Positions 1-8,739 of a stretch of 64,000 nt of DNA are shown piece by piece (positions within the stretch are counted from its first letter, which is position 1; each line of letters opens with the position of its first letter). The notes under the pieces are model-generated. The model worked only from the letters and a program-made list of their open reading frames with translations. It had not been told where the DNA came from and did not search any database. Location: assembly GCF_003987565.1 (NCBI RefSeq), contig NZ_NGJY01000002.1:1-64000 (forward strand). Reading direction: 5' to 3'. This DNA comes from Vagococcus fessus (GTDB taxonomy: Bacteria; Bacillota; Bacilli; Lactobacillales; Vagococcaceae). Made by a program: the position numbers and the translations under genes.

Positions 1-120
1 CGAATGTTACTTCACTTAGATTTTTAATAAAAATCTTAAAATTTAGTTTGTTGTCTCAACTAATGAGAACAACATCCTACACGTTTGGTTCGTCTTACTT
101 TGTTCAGTTTTCAAAGGTCT
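1..120 (-). other. 5' leader of an rRNA operon lying off the left edge
   Basis: Read on the minus strand, positions 120 to 101 give a CTTTGAAAACTGAACAAAG block, which I recognise as the antitermination-type leader found before 16S rRNA in enterococci and relatives. It is followed by a hairpin built on GTTGTTCTCA and TGAGACAAC (about 50-75). Mature 16S sequence has not started by position 1, so the gene lies off the left edge. The identification rests on recall of the leader motif, not on rRNA sequence itself. Confidence 0.7.
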
Positions 121-146
121 ACGTTGTCGTTCTTGACGACTTAATT

Positions 147-357
147 AGAATAACATGTTTAGTTGACTTCGTCAACTACTTTTTTAAAAAGTTTTTTTAA
201 TTAAGTTTTAAAGGTTTTAAGCTCGTCTATTTATAACGACTTCGTTATGATATCACTTGATCCAATCGGTGTCAACAGCTTTTTAAAAATGTTAAACACG
301 TTTTTTGTTTGTCTCAAGGACATGTATTAATATACCAAGTTTAGAATAAAAAGGCAA
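147..357 (-). promoter_or_regulatory. Three tandem sigma-A promoters for the rRNA operon
   Basis: Three promoters point left, each with a 17-bp spacer. P1 has -35 TTGCCT (352-357) and -10 TATATT (329-334). P2 has TTGACA (270-275) and TATCAT (247-252). P3 has TTGACG (170-175) and TATTCT (147-152). The -10 boxes lie 82 and 100 bp apart. Stacked near-consensus promoters ahead of the leader at 1-120 fit a growth-rate-controlled rRNA operon. No gene lies between 1 and 428. Confidence 0.8.
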
Positions 358-393
358 GTCTAAATCTATATTTTTTTAATAACTGAGATTTTA

Positions 394-438
394 TAAAAAA
401 ATAACGTAATCATAAAAATATGATTACGTTATTTTTTC
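394..438. terminator. Bidirectional intrinsic terminator after perR
   Basis: A 14-bp perfect stem (401-414 with 419-432, AAAA loop) is flanked by A-runs on the left and T-runs on the right, so it can end transcription in both directions. The perR stop codon lies inside the right arm. It separates perR from the rRNA promoters. Confidence 0.85.
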
Positions 439-857
439 TGACAATCCGGACAAATGCCATACAGTTCCATTCTATGTTTATTTATTTGAAAACCTGTTAA
501 TTGTTCAGCAGCAACCTCTACATCATCTAAGCCTGGATAGTATGTGTCTACTATTTTTCCACATTCTTCACAAATAGCATGGTAATGTTTCTGACTACTG
601 AAATCAAATCGGCTAGATGAATCCCCATATGCCATCTCTTGAACAAATCCTATTTTTGTGAATAATCTCAAATTATTGTAAACCGTCGCCACACTCATAC
701 TCGGAAAACGTTTGGATAATGCTTTATATATATCATCTGCTGTCGGATGAGAGTGACTTTCAATTAAGTATTCTAAAATAGCATACCGCTGAGGAGTGAT
801 TCTGATATCTGACTGTTTCAATTGTGCAACTGCTGCTTCTACTTTCATTTCTGTCAT
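429..857 (-). CDS. perR: PerR, peroxide-sensing Fur-family repressor
   Basis: The product (142 residues) is a Fur-family metalloregulator. An N-terminal winged helix (about 1-80) is followed by a dimerisation domain. Residues H37, D85, H91, H93 and D104 match the regulatory Fe/Mn site of Bacillus subtilis PerR by number and context, including SRFDF and [12 protein letters not shown]96, C99, C136 and C139 form the structural zinc site. In this family, iron-catalysed oxidation of H37 or H91 releases the protein from peroxide-defence promoters. I place the start at 857 because AGGAGG sits just before it; an in-frame extension to 923 has no ribosome binding site. About 30-45 bp upstream (886-901) a short AT-rich dyad, ATTATTAATAAT, resembles a Per box and may allow autoregulation, but this is weak. 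Confidence 0.92.
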   Translation of the reverse strand: MTEMKVEAAVAQLKQSDIRITPQRYAILEYLIESHSHPTADDIYKALSKRFPSMSVATVYNNLRLFTKIGFVQEMAYGDSSSRFDFSSQKHYHAICEECGKIVDTYYPGLDDVEVAAEQLTGFQINKHRMELYGICPDCQKK

Positions 858-980
858 AGCTTCCTCCTCCTTATATCTGTAGTTTATATTATTAATAATA
901 CTCTTAAAATAGTGATTTTTCAAGATAAGGGCTTGTATTCAAAATATAACCACTTAAATTTGAGAGTAAAATGAACTTTT

Positions 981-1808
981 TTAAACTTTTTGACTTCTTA
1001 TCGCACAACTATCTACTCTTTCTTCATTATACTCCAATAGAAGTAACTCTATATCATCCAAAGCTTGCTCTTCATCGTAGCCATACACACTTTCACTCAA
1101 AACTTTTTGCAGGCGATACCCCATTGGTTTGATACCAAAATAGGTTAAGCCTCCAGAGAAAATACCTCCTGCTAAAGGTATTACTTTAGCTAACCCTTGG
1201 CTTAGTGCTTTTTTAGATGACTTCAACCCTAATAATTTTAAGGTTTTCTTTGCAACATGATGGACGACTGTTTGCTGAAAAACATGATTCGGTAATTTTT
1301 CAAGTACCGTTTTACTTAAGGTATTAGATAACATACGAGTAGCCGAAGCCGCAACATTGACGCCCATCATGACACCAAGATAAACTAACAACTGATCTTC
1401 TGCTTCCGTTATTTCCTTTGAATCCTTATACCAAATATCTTCTGACCCGTATATGTAAGACAATTCTTGTGCTAATTTTAACGTCGTAGCATATATTTGT
1501 ACTGTATCTGCGGGCAATGTTCCTAAAATTGCAAAACCACCAGGTACCCCTGTAACAAATGACATCAGAGTTGCACTTTTTGTTGCTGCTTTTATTTTTT
1601 TTAATGCAATTTTATCTACTGTTTCTTGATTAAATATCTCAGTTGGGCCTTTTTCTAATAGTTCTGATTTTTGATCTGCACTTGAAACATAATCTGTGAA
1701 AGCTTCCAATAAAAAAGCTTCTCTAGAAACTTTTACTCCTGGTATTTTTAGTAACTGCCTCACGATAAATACAGAATTAGACTTAATTGCTTGTTTATTT
1801 TTCTTCAT
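981..1808 (-). CDS. EcsC family protein
   Basis: The product (275 residues) looks like the EcsC family, whose biochemical role is unknown. Visible signs are the long helical, glycine-containing central region (about 80-120, with GVPGGFAILGTLPAD) and two further hydrophobic stretches near 145-160 and 205-225, which suggest membrane association. The start has a good ribosome binding site (GGAGG, 8 bp before ATG). It is a single gene: perR ends beyond it in the same direction and a MepB-like gene lies behind it, with 140 bp between. Unlike EcsC of Bacillus subtilis, no ecsAB transporter genes adjoin it. Family membership is from recall; function is not assigned. Confidence 0.65.
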   Translation of the reverse strand: MKKNKQAIKSNSVFIVRQLLKIPGVKVSREAFLLEAFTDYVSSADQKSELLEKGPTEIFNQETVDKIALKKIKAATKSATLMSFVTGVPGGFAILGTLPADTVQIYATTLKLAQELSYIYGSEDIWYKDSKEITEAEDQLLVYLGVMMGVNVAASATRMLSNTLSKTVLEKLPNHVFQQTVVHHVAKKTLKLLGLKSSKKALSQGLAKVIPLAGGIFSGGLTYFGIKPMGYRLQKVLSESVYGYDEEQALDDIELLLLEYNEERVDSCAIRSQKV

Positions 1809-1948
1809 ATATAACCTCCACTAGGTAACTCTTATCTCACAGTATACGCTACATATCACTATATAGATTCCGTCCTAAGACTGATTTATTGGCTCTGTTT
1901 CCTACCCTAAAATCATCTTTAACATTATATAGAAGATAATCGTCAATA

Positions 1949-2413
1949 TTATTTAATCGTAAAGGAATTAAAGTAATTTAACTGCCACTTTTGTGTTTGA
2001 GTTGCTTGTTTATTCAAATCATGAGACCATTCAGGATAAACACGAATTGCCATCTTACCTTTGGAATTAGCTGTTGAATAAATTCCTTTTGTTTTTAACA
2101 CTGACTGATCAAACAAAAATAGGCCTCTATTTTTCTCTTCCTCCACCTCTATCATGAGGTAGTCAGGAGACCTATCCAAGTCGTAGGGTTTATTTTTATT
2201 TTGTGAATCCTTTTCCCAAAATGCTACAAATAGTCCTACTTTTTTAGGTGTTACTTTCGCTAACCTGTACCGTGTTAAAACACCTGACAATTCAATAATC
2301 GCACCTGCATATTCTTCATTTTGTTTTTCGAACTTTACTATATCAATTGACTTATTCAATTCTTTCGAAAGTTTAGCTAATCTTTCTGTTATTTTATTCT
2401 GCATTCCCAACAT
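1949..2413 (-). CDS. MepB-like protein
   Basis: The product (154 residues) resembles MepB, the third gene of the staphylococcal mepRAB multidrug operon. The conserved core is visible as YRLAKVTPKKVGLFVAFW (about 65-82), then a run of strands ending in IRVYPEW and WQLNYF. The biochemical function of MepB is unknown. No MepR-type regulator or MepA-type MATE pump lies next to it, so it is an orphan relative. The start at 2413 is preceded by GAGGAG; an in-frame extension to 2461 reads through that ribosome binding site. The protein has no signal peptide and is probably cytoplasmic. Confidence 0.7.
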   Translation of the reverse strand: MLGMQNKITERLAKLSKELNKSIDIVKFEKQNEEYAGAIIELSGVLTRYRLAKVTPKKVGLFVAFWEKDSQNKNKPYDLDRSPDYLMIEVEEEKNRGLFLFDQSVLKTKGIYSTANSKGKMAIRVYPEWSHDLNKQATQTQKWQLNYFNSFTIK

Positions 2414-2633
2414 CCTTTCTCCTCTTTTTACTTTTATTAAGAGTACACTTTCCATAGCCAATTAGCAATTCAACTAACTAACAACATTTTTCTCATGAAA
2501 CGCACAGAAACTAACAAACCGGTCTATATCAATCCCCACCTAACAGTTAAAAGAAAGCGAATACAGTTTTTTTTGTATAATGTGTACATTTTTTAATAGG
2601 ATTCTCATAAAAAATAAGTTATACTAATAAAGT

Positions 2634-2673
2634 CCCTATTTTTTTCATAAATAATTAATAAATAAAAATAGGG
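2634..2673 (+). other. Hairpin in the leader of the cycA-like permease
   Basis: CCCTATTTTT (2634-2643) pairs with AAAAATAGGG (2664-2673) around a 20-nt AT-rich loop, about 15 bases before the ribosome binding site. -10-like boxes lie at 2576-2581 (TATAAT) and 2620-2625 (TATACT) but neither has a clear -35. The rest of 2414-2701 shows nothing else I can name. Confidence 0.4.
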
Positions 2674-2701
2674 GATTCGAAATAAGAAAGGGTGTTTTTT
2701 A

Positions 2702-4030
2702 TTGTCATTAGAAAGAGGATTAAGTAACCGTCATGTCCAGTTGATTTCTATCGGTGGCGCTATCGGAACAGGGTTGTTCTTAGCATCTGGTAAATCAATC
2801 GAACTAGCCGGACCTTCTATTTTATTAGTCTATTTAATAGTCGGAGGTTTCATCTTCCTGATTATGCGTGGTCTAGGAGAGTTATTATTATCAAATTTAA
2901 ATTGTCATTCATTTGTTGACTTGGCTCATGAATATTTAGGTCGCCGAACCGCCTTTATAACCGGTTGGACATACTGGTTCTGTTGGATTAGTGTGGCGAT
3001 GTCAGATTTAACTGCCATTGGGATTTACATGAGGTACTGGTTCCCGAACCTACCACAATGGATTCCAGCCTTTATCGTTTTAATCGCTTTAATGCTTTTA
3101 AACTTAACATCAGTTAAATTATTTGGTGAAATTGAGTTTTGGTTAGCTTTAATTAAGATTATCGCCATTGTCGCTTTAATCGGTGTTGGTCTTTATATGA
3201 TTATTACACAACATGAAACAGAAGTTGGAAAAGCATCATTAACTAACCTTTATAAACATGGTGGCTTCTTCCCTAAAGGATTCACAGGATTTATATTAGC
3301 CTTCCAATTAGCAGTATTCTCATTCACTGGAGTTGAACTTGTTGGTTTAACTGCCGGCGAAACAAAAGATCCTGAAAAAGTTATTCCAAAAGCTATTAAT
3401 AATATTCCAATCCGTATTTTATTATTCTATATTGGTTCTTTAGCAGTTATCATGAGTATCCAACCTTGGAACACGATTGATCCTACTAAGAGCCCATTCG
3501 TAACAGTATTCTCAACAATCGGTATCGTTGGTGCTGCAAGTATCATTAACTTTGTTGTTCTAAGTTCAGCTTTATCAGCATGTAATAGTGCGATTTTCAG
3601 TACAAGTCGTATGTTATATGGTTTAGCTGCTAACGACAATGCACCAAAACCTTTTGCTAAATTAACAAAACGTAAAAATCCATCATTATCATTATACTTC
3701 TCAACTATGGTTGTAGGAATTACAGTAGTACTTAACTACATCATGCCTGAAGGAGTATTCAGTTTAATTTCAGGGATTTCGACAGTTTGTTTCTTATTCA
3801 TTTGGGCGATTATCTTAATCTGCCACATCAAATACATCAAATCAAATAAAGAGCGTGGGTCATTCAGAATGCCATTCGCACCATTTAGTAACTACTTAAG
3901 CTTAGCTTTCTTAGCACTAATTATTGTGATTTTAGCAATCTTACCAGACATGCGCTTCTCATTAATTATTAGTCCACTATGGTTCTTAGGACTATTCATC
4001 ATGTATGAAATGAAATATAAAAATACATAA
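2702..4030 (+). CDS. cycA: CycA-type amino acid permease (D-Ser/D-Ala/Gly)
   Basis: The product (442 residues) is an APC-superfamily permease with about 12 membrane segments. It follows Escherichia coli CycA closely: LSNRHVQLISIGGAIGTGLF at the N-terminus, MRGLGELLLSNL, FTGWTYWFCW, GFILAFQLAVFSFTGVELVG and SACNSAIFSTSRMLYGLA. CycA imports D-serine, D-alanine and glycine by proton symport, so a role in uptake of small neutral or D-amino acids is likely. Translation starts at a TTG (2702) preceded by GAAAGGG, about 10 bases upstream. It stands alone, with an AT-rich leader containing a hairpin and a bidirectional terminator after it. The substrate range is inferred from similarity. Confidence 0.85.
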   Translation: MSLERGLSNRHVQLISIGGAIGTGLFLASGKSIELAGPSILLVYLIVGGFIFLIMRGLGELLLSNLNCHSFVDLAHEYLGRRTAFITGWTYWFCWISVAMSDLTAIGIYMRYWFPNLPQWIPAFIVLIALMLLNLTSVKLFGEIEFWLALIKIIAIVALIGVGLYMIITQHETEVGKASLTNLYKHGGFFPKGFTGFILAFQLAVFSFTGVELVGLTAGETKDPEKVIPKAINNIPIRILLFYIGSLAVIMSIQPWNTIDPTKSPFVTVFSTIGIVGAASIINFVVLSSALSACNSAIFSTSRMLYGLAANDNAPKPFAKLTKRKNPSLSLYFSTMVVGITVVLNYIMPEGVFSLISGISTVCFLFIWAIILICHIKYIKSNKERGSFRMPFAPFSNYLSLAFLALIIVILAILPDMRFSLIISPLWFLGLFIMYEMKYKNT

Positions 4031-4033
4031 CAA

Positions 4034-4065
4034 AAAGCAACTAACAGTGATGTTAGTTGCTTTTT
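4034..4065. terminator. Bidirectional terminator between cycA-like and tcyP-like genes
   Basis: AAAAGCAACTAACA pairs with TGTTAGTTGCTTTT around a short GTGA loop. A-runs and T-runs on the two sides let it serve both convergent genes. Confidence 0.85.
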
Positions 4066-4075
4066 CTTTTATATT

Positions 4076-5467
4076 TTATAATGACGACGTTACTGTCGCT
4101 TCTGTATCATTTAAGACTTCATCATCTAATTCCCCAATACGTCTACTTGTTACAACTCCAGCTAACATACTATCGTTTACGTTAACTGCTGTTCTTGCCA
4201 TATCAATTAGTGGTTCAACAGATATAACTAGCCCAACAATAGCAACAGGTAAGCCTAAACTTCCTAGTACGATTAATGAAGCAAATGTGGCACCACCGCC
4301 AACACCAGCTACACCGAATGAACTAATGGTTACGACTGCAATGATAGTTAGAATATATATTGGACTGAAGACATCAATCCCTACTGTTGGTGCAACGATA
4401 GCCGCTAACATAGCGGGATAAACACCAGCACAGCCATTTTGACCAATTGAAATACCAAAGCTTCCCGCAAAGTTAGCGGTTGTTTCATCTACTCCTAATG
4501 CTTTACGTTGTGTTTCTATATTCATAGGTAACGCTCCTGCACTAGATCGAGAAGTAAAGGCGAAACTTAAAACTGGCATGACCTTTTTAAGATAAACAAA
4601 CGGGTTAACTTTTACTCCAACTAATACTAGCATGTGCATAATAAAGACTAATCCTAACGCTACATATGAAGCCAGTACAAATTTCCCTAAATTTAAAAGT
4701 GCAGCAAAGTTACTTGTCGCTAATACTTTAGTCATTAACGCAACAATTCCGTATGGTGTTAAACGTAAGACTAATGTCACAATACGCATCACTATTTTAT
4801 ATAAACTTTGAATTAATTTAGCAAAAAATTCTGCTTCTTCTGGACTTTTACGTTTTACTCCTAAATAAGCCATTCCTACAAAAGTTGAGAAAATAACAAC
4901 GGCAATCGTACTTGTAGCACGTGCCCCTGATAAATCTGCGAAAATATTCGTTGGAATAAATGACACAATTTGTTGTGGAACTGTTAAATCTTGCACCATT
5001 TCTTGGCGGCTTGCAAGATCTGCTATACGTGCTGTTTCAGCGGCCCCCTTAGTAAACTCTGCTCCCTGTAGATTAAATAAGAAAACAGACATAATCCCTA
5101 TAAATGCTGATACTGCTGTGGTAATTAATAAAGTAGCTAATACAGTAAAGCTTATTTTCCCTAAATTCTTATTACTTTCTAGCTTAGTGAATGCCCCTAC
5201 TATTGAAACAAAAATAAGTGGCATAATAAGCATTTGTAGAAGACTCACATAGCCATTTCCTACAATGTTAATCCAATCTATCGATTGTGTTGTAACGGCT
5301 GATTCACGGTGAAATAACAGTTGAATAATAACACCATAGACCACTCCTACTCCCAATGCGATAAAAACGCGATTAGAAAACTTCACATGTTTCTTTTGCA
5401 TACGGTAAAACCCAAATAAAATTAAAACAAATAACGCTAAAATTACTACTGTATAAACGGTTGTCAT
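4076..5467 (-). CDS. tcyP: L-cystine/dicarboxylate symporter, TcyP type
   Basis: The product (463 residues) belongs to the dicarboxylate/amino acid:cation symporter family. About eight to ten membrane segments and the re-entrant hairpin signature (SFAFTSRSSAGALPMNIET, then NFAGSFGISIGQNGCAGVYPAM) are visible. The sequence pattern matches TcyP/YhcL, which imports L-cystine. It would supply sulfur and support thiol homeostasis. The gene is single, with a promoter at 5608-5636 and a small palindrome in the 5' leader. An AGGAGG-type ribosome binding site precedes the ATG. A C4-dicarboxylate or glutamate role is the main alternative, but the overall pattern favours cystine. Confidence 0.82.
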   Translation of the reverse strand: MTTVYTVVILALFVLILFGFYRMQKKHVKFSNRVFIALGVGVVYGVIIQLLFHRESAVTTQSIDWINIVGNGYVSLLQMLIMPLIFVSIVGAFTKLESNKNLGKISFTVLATLLITTAVSAFIGIMSVFLFNLQGAEFTKGAAETARIADLASRQEMVQDLTVPQQIVSFIPTNIFADLSGARATSTIAVVIFSTFVGMAYLGVKRKSPEEAEFFAKLIQSLYKIVMRIVTLVLRLTPYGIVALMTKVLATSNFAALLNLGKFVLASYVALGLVFIMHMLVLVGVKVNPFVYLKKVMPVLSFAFTSRSSAGALPMNIETQRKALGVDETTANFAGSFGISIGQNGCAGVYPAMLAAIVAPTVGIDVFSPIYILTIIAVVTISSFGVAGVGGGATFASLIVLGSLGLPVAIVGLVISVEPLIDMARTAVNVNDSMLAGVVTSRRIGELDDEVLNDTEATVTSSL

Positions 5468-5573
5468 TTTACTTCCTCCTTTAAGGTGTTCACCAAATGA
5501 CAGGCGAACGAATCAATCATAAGAGTAAAGGTCTCAGTCCACTCATTTTTTCCGAATCAGTTGACCTAACAAG

Positions 5574-5636
5574 TGAGAATGTTTCTCATTTATTAGTGAT
5601 TGAACCTATATTACTATACAAAAGTAAGCAAATCAA
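5574..5636 (-). promoter_or_regulatory. Promoter of the tcyP-like gene with a leader palindrome
   Basis: On the minus strand, TTGATT (5631-5636) and TAATAT (5608-5613) are 17 bp apart. A 15-bp palindrome (TGAGAA, TGT, TTCTCA; 5574-5588) falls about 15-30 bases after the expected start of transcription and could be an operator. No riboswitch consensus was recognised here. Confidence 0.55.
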
Positions 5637-5650
5637 CTATAACGACTTTT

Positions 5651-5683
5651 TAACAAAAAAAACATACCGCAATTGGTATGTTT
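5651..5683 (-). terminator. Terminator ending the WxL operon
   Basis: On the minus strand AACATACC pairs with GGTATGTT, followed by a run of T. The sortase stop codon overlaps the stem. Confidence 0.8.
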
Positions 5684-6698
5684 ATTTTATTAATCTAATA
5701 ATAATGCCTGTCCCTAAAATTATTGCTGCAAGAGTCAAAATTAACGGTAAAGCATCTTTATATGTGAAATTTTGTTTTGTAATTGTTTTAATTGTAGATT
5801 GATTTTTAGCTTCGTTCTCACTTTGTGCTTTGGAGTTTTCTTCTTCAATTAAACGCCCTTTGACAATGTAACGATTTTCTGTTTCATTTGCTTGGTCACA
5901 CGTAATCAACGTAATTACACCCTTATCATCCTTTGTCGTCTCAAGAACAGATAAATCAGTTTCTGGAATCATTCCAACTTCACTTACTTCATACTCATAA
6001 TCTACACCCAGATACCGAATAGAAATAATATCTTTCCTCTTAACATCTAATAATGAACTAAATAACTTACCACTGTATCCTAAATGATGACCTAAAATCA
6101 CAATATTATCAATAAGAGGATCACGATCAACATACATGCTAACTGCGCCAAATAATAAATTTTGATTCGTAATTCCAGCAAAAACAGGAATATTCATGTC
6201 TACACTAGCAATTGATAATTGACCTATGACACTTTCAGGAGCTGGTTTTTCTGTTTCCATGGCTTCTTTTACTGTTGGAGGATGGATTTCTTCAGTTTTT
6301 TTGATAACATTTGGTAATTCGTTGTTCACCACATATTCAAAATCCACCGTTTTATAATTAAGATAAGTTGATTTTAAAAATGGTAAACTGATCAATAATA
6401 CACCACCATAAAATAACACTAAAGCGAAAAGAATGACTAACCATTTTAAATTTAATGGCTCTTTTTTCTTCTTGCCTTTTTTCTTTTTCTTTTTTTTCTT
6501 ACCTTTTTTCTTCTTTTTACCTGATGTTTTTTTCTTTTTCTTAACAGGTTGAGGTTTATCTTCAGATTCTTTTGTATCCTGTTTAATCGATTCTGAAGTA
6601 GGCACTTCAATTTCTTCTTTAACTGACAGAACCGCTTCGTCAGAAGCGGCTTTGTCTTGTTTCTTATTTATTTGATTAGATTCATTGTTTTCTGGCAT
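5682..6698 (-). CDS. Class A-like sortase with a poly-lysine cytoplasmic head
   Basis: The product (338 residues) is a sortase, the membrane transpeptidase that joins sorting-signal proteins to the cell wall. The catalytic triad is visible: His 204/205 in GHHLGYSGKLFSSL, Cys 267 in TLITC and Arg 276 in NRYIVKGR. The arrangement resembles Streptococcus pyogenes SrtA. The N-terminal 80 residues are charged and lie before the first membrane segment (about 84-105), so they are cytoplasmic; residues 53-79 hold 22 lysines out of 27, which is unusual. A second membrane segment closes the protein (316-336). The start at 6698 follows the stop of the WxL-binding gene by one base, with only a weak ribosome binding site, so translation is probably coupled. 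It is the last gene of the operon. The likely substrate is the small anchored protein at 12176-12634. Confidence 0.88.
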   Translation of the reverse strand: MPENNESNQINKKQDKAASDEAVLSVKEEIEVPTSESIKQDTKESEDKPQPVKKKKKTSGKKKKKGKKKKKKKKGKKKKEPLNLKWLVILFALVLFYGGVLLISLPFLKSTYLNYKTVDFEYVVNNELPNVIKKTEEIHPPTVKEAMETEKPAPESVIGQLSIASVDMNIPVFAGITNQNLLFGAVSMYVDRDPLIDNIVILGHHLGYSGKLFSSLLDVKRKDIISIRYLGVDYEYEVSEVGMIPETDLSVLETTKDDKGVITLITCDQANETENRYIVKGRLIEEENSKAQSENEAKNQSTIKTITKQNFTYKDALPLILTLAAIILGTGIIIRLIK

Positions 6699-6699
6699 A

Positions 6700-7809
6700 T
6701 TATTTTGCCTCTGTTTCTTCTTCTTCTTCATCATCTTCTTCGTCTTCATCTTCTTCATTTCGACGTTTTAAGAAGAAAATAAGCAATCCTAGTAGAGCTA
6801 ATAAGATAGCTCCACCTAATACATACCATAACGGATTAGTCTTTTTAATACTTACATCAGAATTATTTAATTGATCCGCTTCATCAGCTGAAATATCAAA
6901 ATCTTTTGTCATTTCCCATTGGTAACGGTAAGTTTCACCTTTGTCATCTTTAAATTTACCATCTTCATGTTTCCCACCTAAAGCAAGAATATGCATAGTA
7001 TATTTACCAGCTTTTAATTCTTGACCTTCTAATGGAGTAGGGAAATCAAAGTTTGAGTTAGGAGCAACTTGCATTCCTTCTTTAGTTGTTTCATATAATG
7101 CAGCATCTTTACCACGTTTTGTAATTTTTGTATTTAATTTAAGCTGATTGATAAATGCTGGTTTGTCATTTTGTAGATTTGCATTAATAACATTACGTGC
7201 ATTAACTTGCCCTGGAAAAGCTTTTGTTAAGTTTAAGTTAGGTTTTACTTTATCTTCATTTTGGCGAGAAACAATCGCAACCATGTATGAAAATTCATTC
7301 TTGATAGATAAGCCGCCTGCATCTTTGTTCTTCTTTTCTTTCTCTTTGCTTACTTCTTTAAATGTAATACCACCTACCATAGAACCTGGCATATCTTTAT
7401 CTGGTGAAGATAGTTCAATCTTTAAAACTTCTTTACTTTTTTTAGGTAATTTAACCTTTTCAGGCGCTTTTGCATAATCTTTTAAGTTGTAAGTCAGACT
7501 TTTATCTGGTTTAAGACCATTAGCACCGTACTCAACTACACCATTAATATTAGTTGTAGCACTATTGATTGTAGTAGATACTTCCACTTCTTTATCTGTA
7601 TCATTTCTAAGCTCTACTTCTAATGTTTGTTTTTCACCTTTTTTTAGAAGTAAGTCAAAATATGATTTCTCTTTATCGACTTGATTCTTTGGAATTTTTG
7701 GTGTCACAGCAAAATTAAACTCTGAAGCTTGAGAGGCCCCTCCAAAACTAAATACCGTCACTGCTAGCATACTTAATGTAGCTAAAAATCCTATTGCTTT
7801 TTTATTCAT
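6700..7809 (-). CDS. WxL-interacting surface protein (DUF916/DUF3324)
   Basis: The product (369 residues) fits the DUF916-DUF3324 family, which binds WxL proteins and peptidoglycan. A signal peptide (about 1-28, cut near ASQAS) is followed by a beta-rich DUF916 domain (about 30-155) with the PGSMVGGITF motif, then DUF3324 (about 170-310), one membrane helix (about 327-348) and the cytoplasmic tail KRRNEEDEDEEDDEEEEE. The tail is strikingly acidic. The gene lies between the WxL genes and the sortase gene, as in WxL loci of enterococci and lactobacilli. It would tether the secreted WxL proteins to the membrane or wall. The ribosome binding site (AAAGGAG) lies before the ATG. A terminator-like hairpin precedes it (7838-7876), so part of its expression may be read-through. 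Confidence 0.88.
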   Translation of the reverse strand: MNKKAIGFLATLSMLAVTVFSFGGASQASEFNFAVTPKIPKNQVDKEKSYFDLLLKKGEKQTLEVELRNDTDKEVEVSTTINSATTNINGVVEYGANGLKPDKSLTYNLKDYAKAPEKVKLPKKSKEVLKIELSSPDKDMPGSMVGGITFKEVSKEKEKKNKDAGGLSIKNEFSYMVAIVSRQNEDKVKPNLNLTKAFPGQVNARNVINANLQNDKPAFINQLKLNTKITKRGKDAALYETTKEGMQVAPNSNFDFPTPLEGQELKAGKYTMHILALGGKHEDGKFKDDKGETYRYQWEMTKDFDISADEADQLNNSDVSIKKTNPLWYVLGGAILLALLGLLIFFLKRRNEEDEDEEDDEEEEETEAK

Positions 7810-7837
7810 TCATTCAATCTCCTTTTCTACCACAAAA

Positions 7838-7876
7838 AATCAATCGCTTTAGTTAGACTAAAGCAACTGATTTTAA
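7838..7876 (-). terminator. Intra-operon terminator after the last WxL gene
   Basis: On the minus strand, ATCAGTTGCTTTAGT pairs with ACTAAAGCGATTGAT, with one mismatch, and is followed by a T-run. It may reduce read-through from the abundant WxL messages into the WxL-binding and sortase genes. Confidence 0.7.
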
Positions 7877-7885
7877 CATGATACA

Positions 7886-8659
7886 TTATTTTTCTTGGTT
7901 AGCGATTTCTTCTGATAATTCCCAGTTGAAAACAGTTGTGTATTCTTGTGCATATTTAGTAGTACCACCTGGAACAAATAAATCAACACTTTCAGCGCCA
8001 TTGTCTGTTTCTTCAGTTCCCCATTGCGCAAACTGAGTACCGGCACCAGTACCCTCTTTAGCCACCATAATTACTTCTTTTTTACCTGGTGCTAAAACAA
8101 CTTCAGTTCTACCTTCAGCTGCTGCAGATTCTGAATGGCTATAGAAATTAGTGTTACCTAACGTTACAACACCACCCGTTAAAACTTTGTTTTTAGCTGT
8201 TTTAAATTGCTCTTCTTGAGTTACTGATAATGTCCAACCAGCTTCGGTTCCACGGCTATCTGTAATTTGAACGAAGTTAGGAACGCTTGTTTCAGGAGCT
8301 TTTCCGTCTTCAATAGGAGTCTTTGAAGCTAACTGTGAAGCAGCTTTGTAATGACGATCTCCTGATACGATTTCTTGTTTACCAAAATCAAAACTTGATG
8401 CGAAATCAATAGACAATGGTCCTTGTCCACCTGGTTGTGGTTTACCTTCTGGATCAGTTGGATCCCAAGGGAAAATAGGTTTACCTGGTTTTTCTGGCTC
8501 TGCTGGTGGTGTAACACTACCTTCACCTGTTGCAGGTTCAAATGTTACTTTACCTTTTGATGTTGTTTTTTGATCTTCTTCTGCTGCAAATGAAGCAGAT
8601 GCTCCTAATACAGAAGCTACTAATACTGCAGTAGTTAACACTTTATATGATGTTTTCAT
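7886..8659 (-). CDS. WxL domain surface protein 5 of the operon
   Basis: The product (257 residues) has a signal peptide (about 1-25, ending SASFAAEE), a short beta segment, a proline-rich acidic linker (about 40-80) and a C-terminal WxL domain. The two WxL motifs are GWTLSVTQ in the middle and FNWELSEE near the end. WxL domains attach secreted proteins non-covalently to the cell wall. The ATG at 8659 follows GGAGAG; an upstream in-frame start at 8692 would read through that site. It is one of five similar small WxL genes in tandem, which probably arose by duplication and have since diverged. Its partner is probably the DUF916/DUF3324 protein encoded next. Confidence 0.88.
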   Translation of the reverse strand: MKTSYKVLTTAVLVASVLGASASFAAEEDQKTTSKGKVTFEPATGEGSVTPPAEPEKPGKPIFPWDPTDPEGKPQPGGQGPLSIDFASSFDFGKQEIVSGDRHYKAASQLASKTPIEDGKAPETSVPNFVQITDSRGTEAGWTLSVTQEEQFKTAKNKVLTGGVVTLGNTNFYSHSESAAAEGRTEVVLAPGKKEVIMVAKEGTGAGTQFAQWGTEETDNGAESVDLFVPGGTTKYAQEYTTVFNWELSEEIANQEK

Positions 8660-8739
8660 TTTAATTATCTCTCCTTTTATTATAATAAGCAAGAGAAATG
8701 TCTGCTTAACACAACACTCTCTTGCAATAGGTCTACAAA

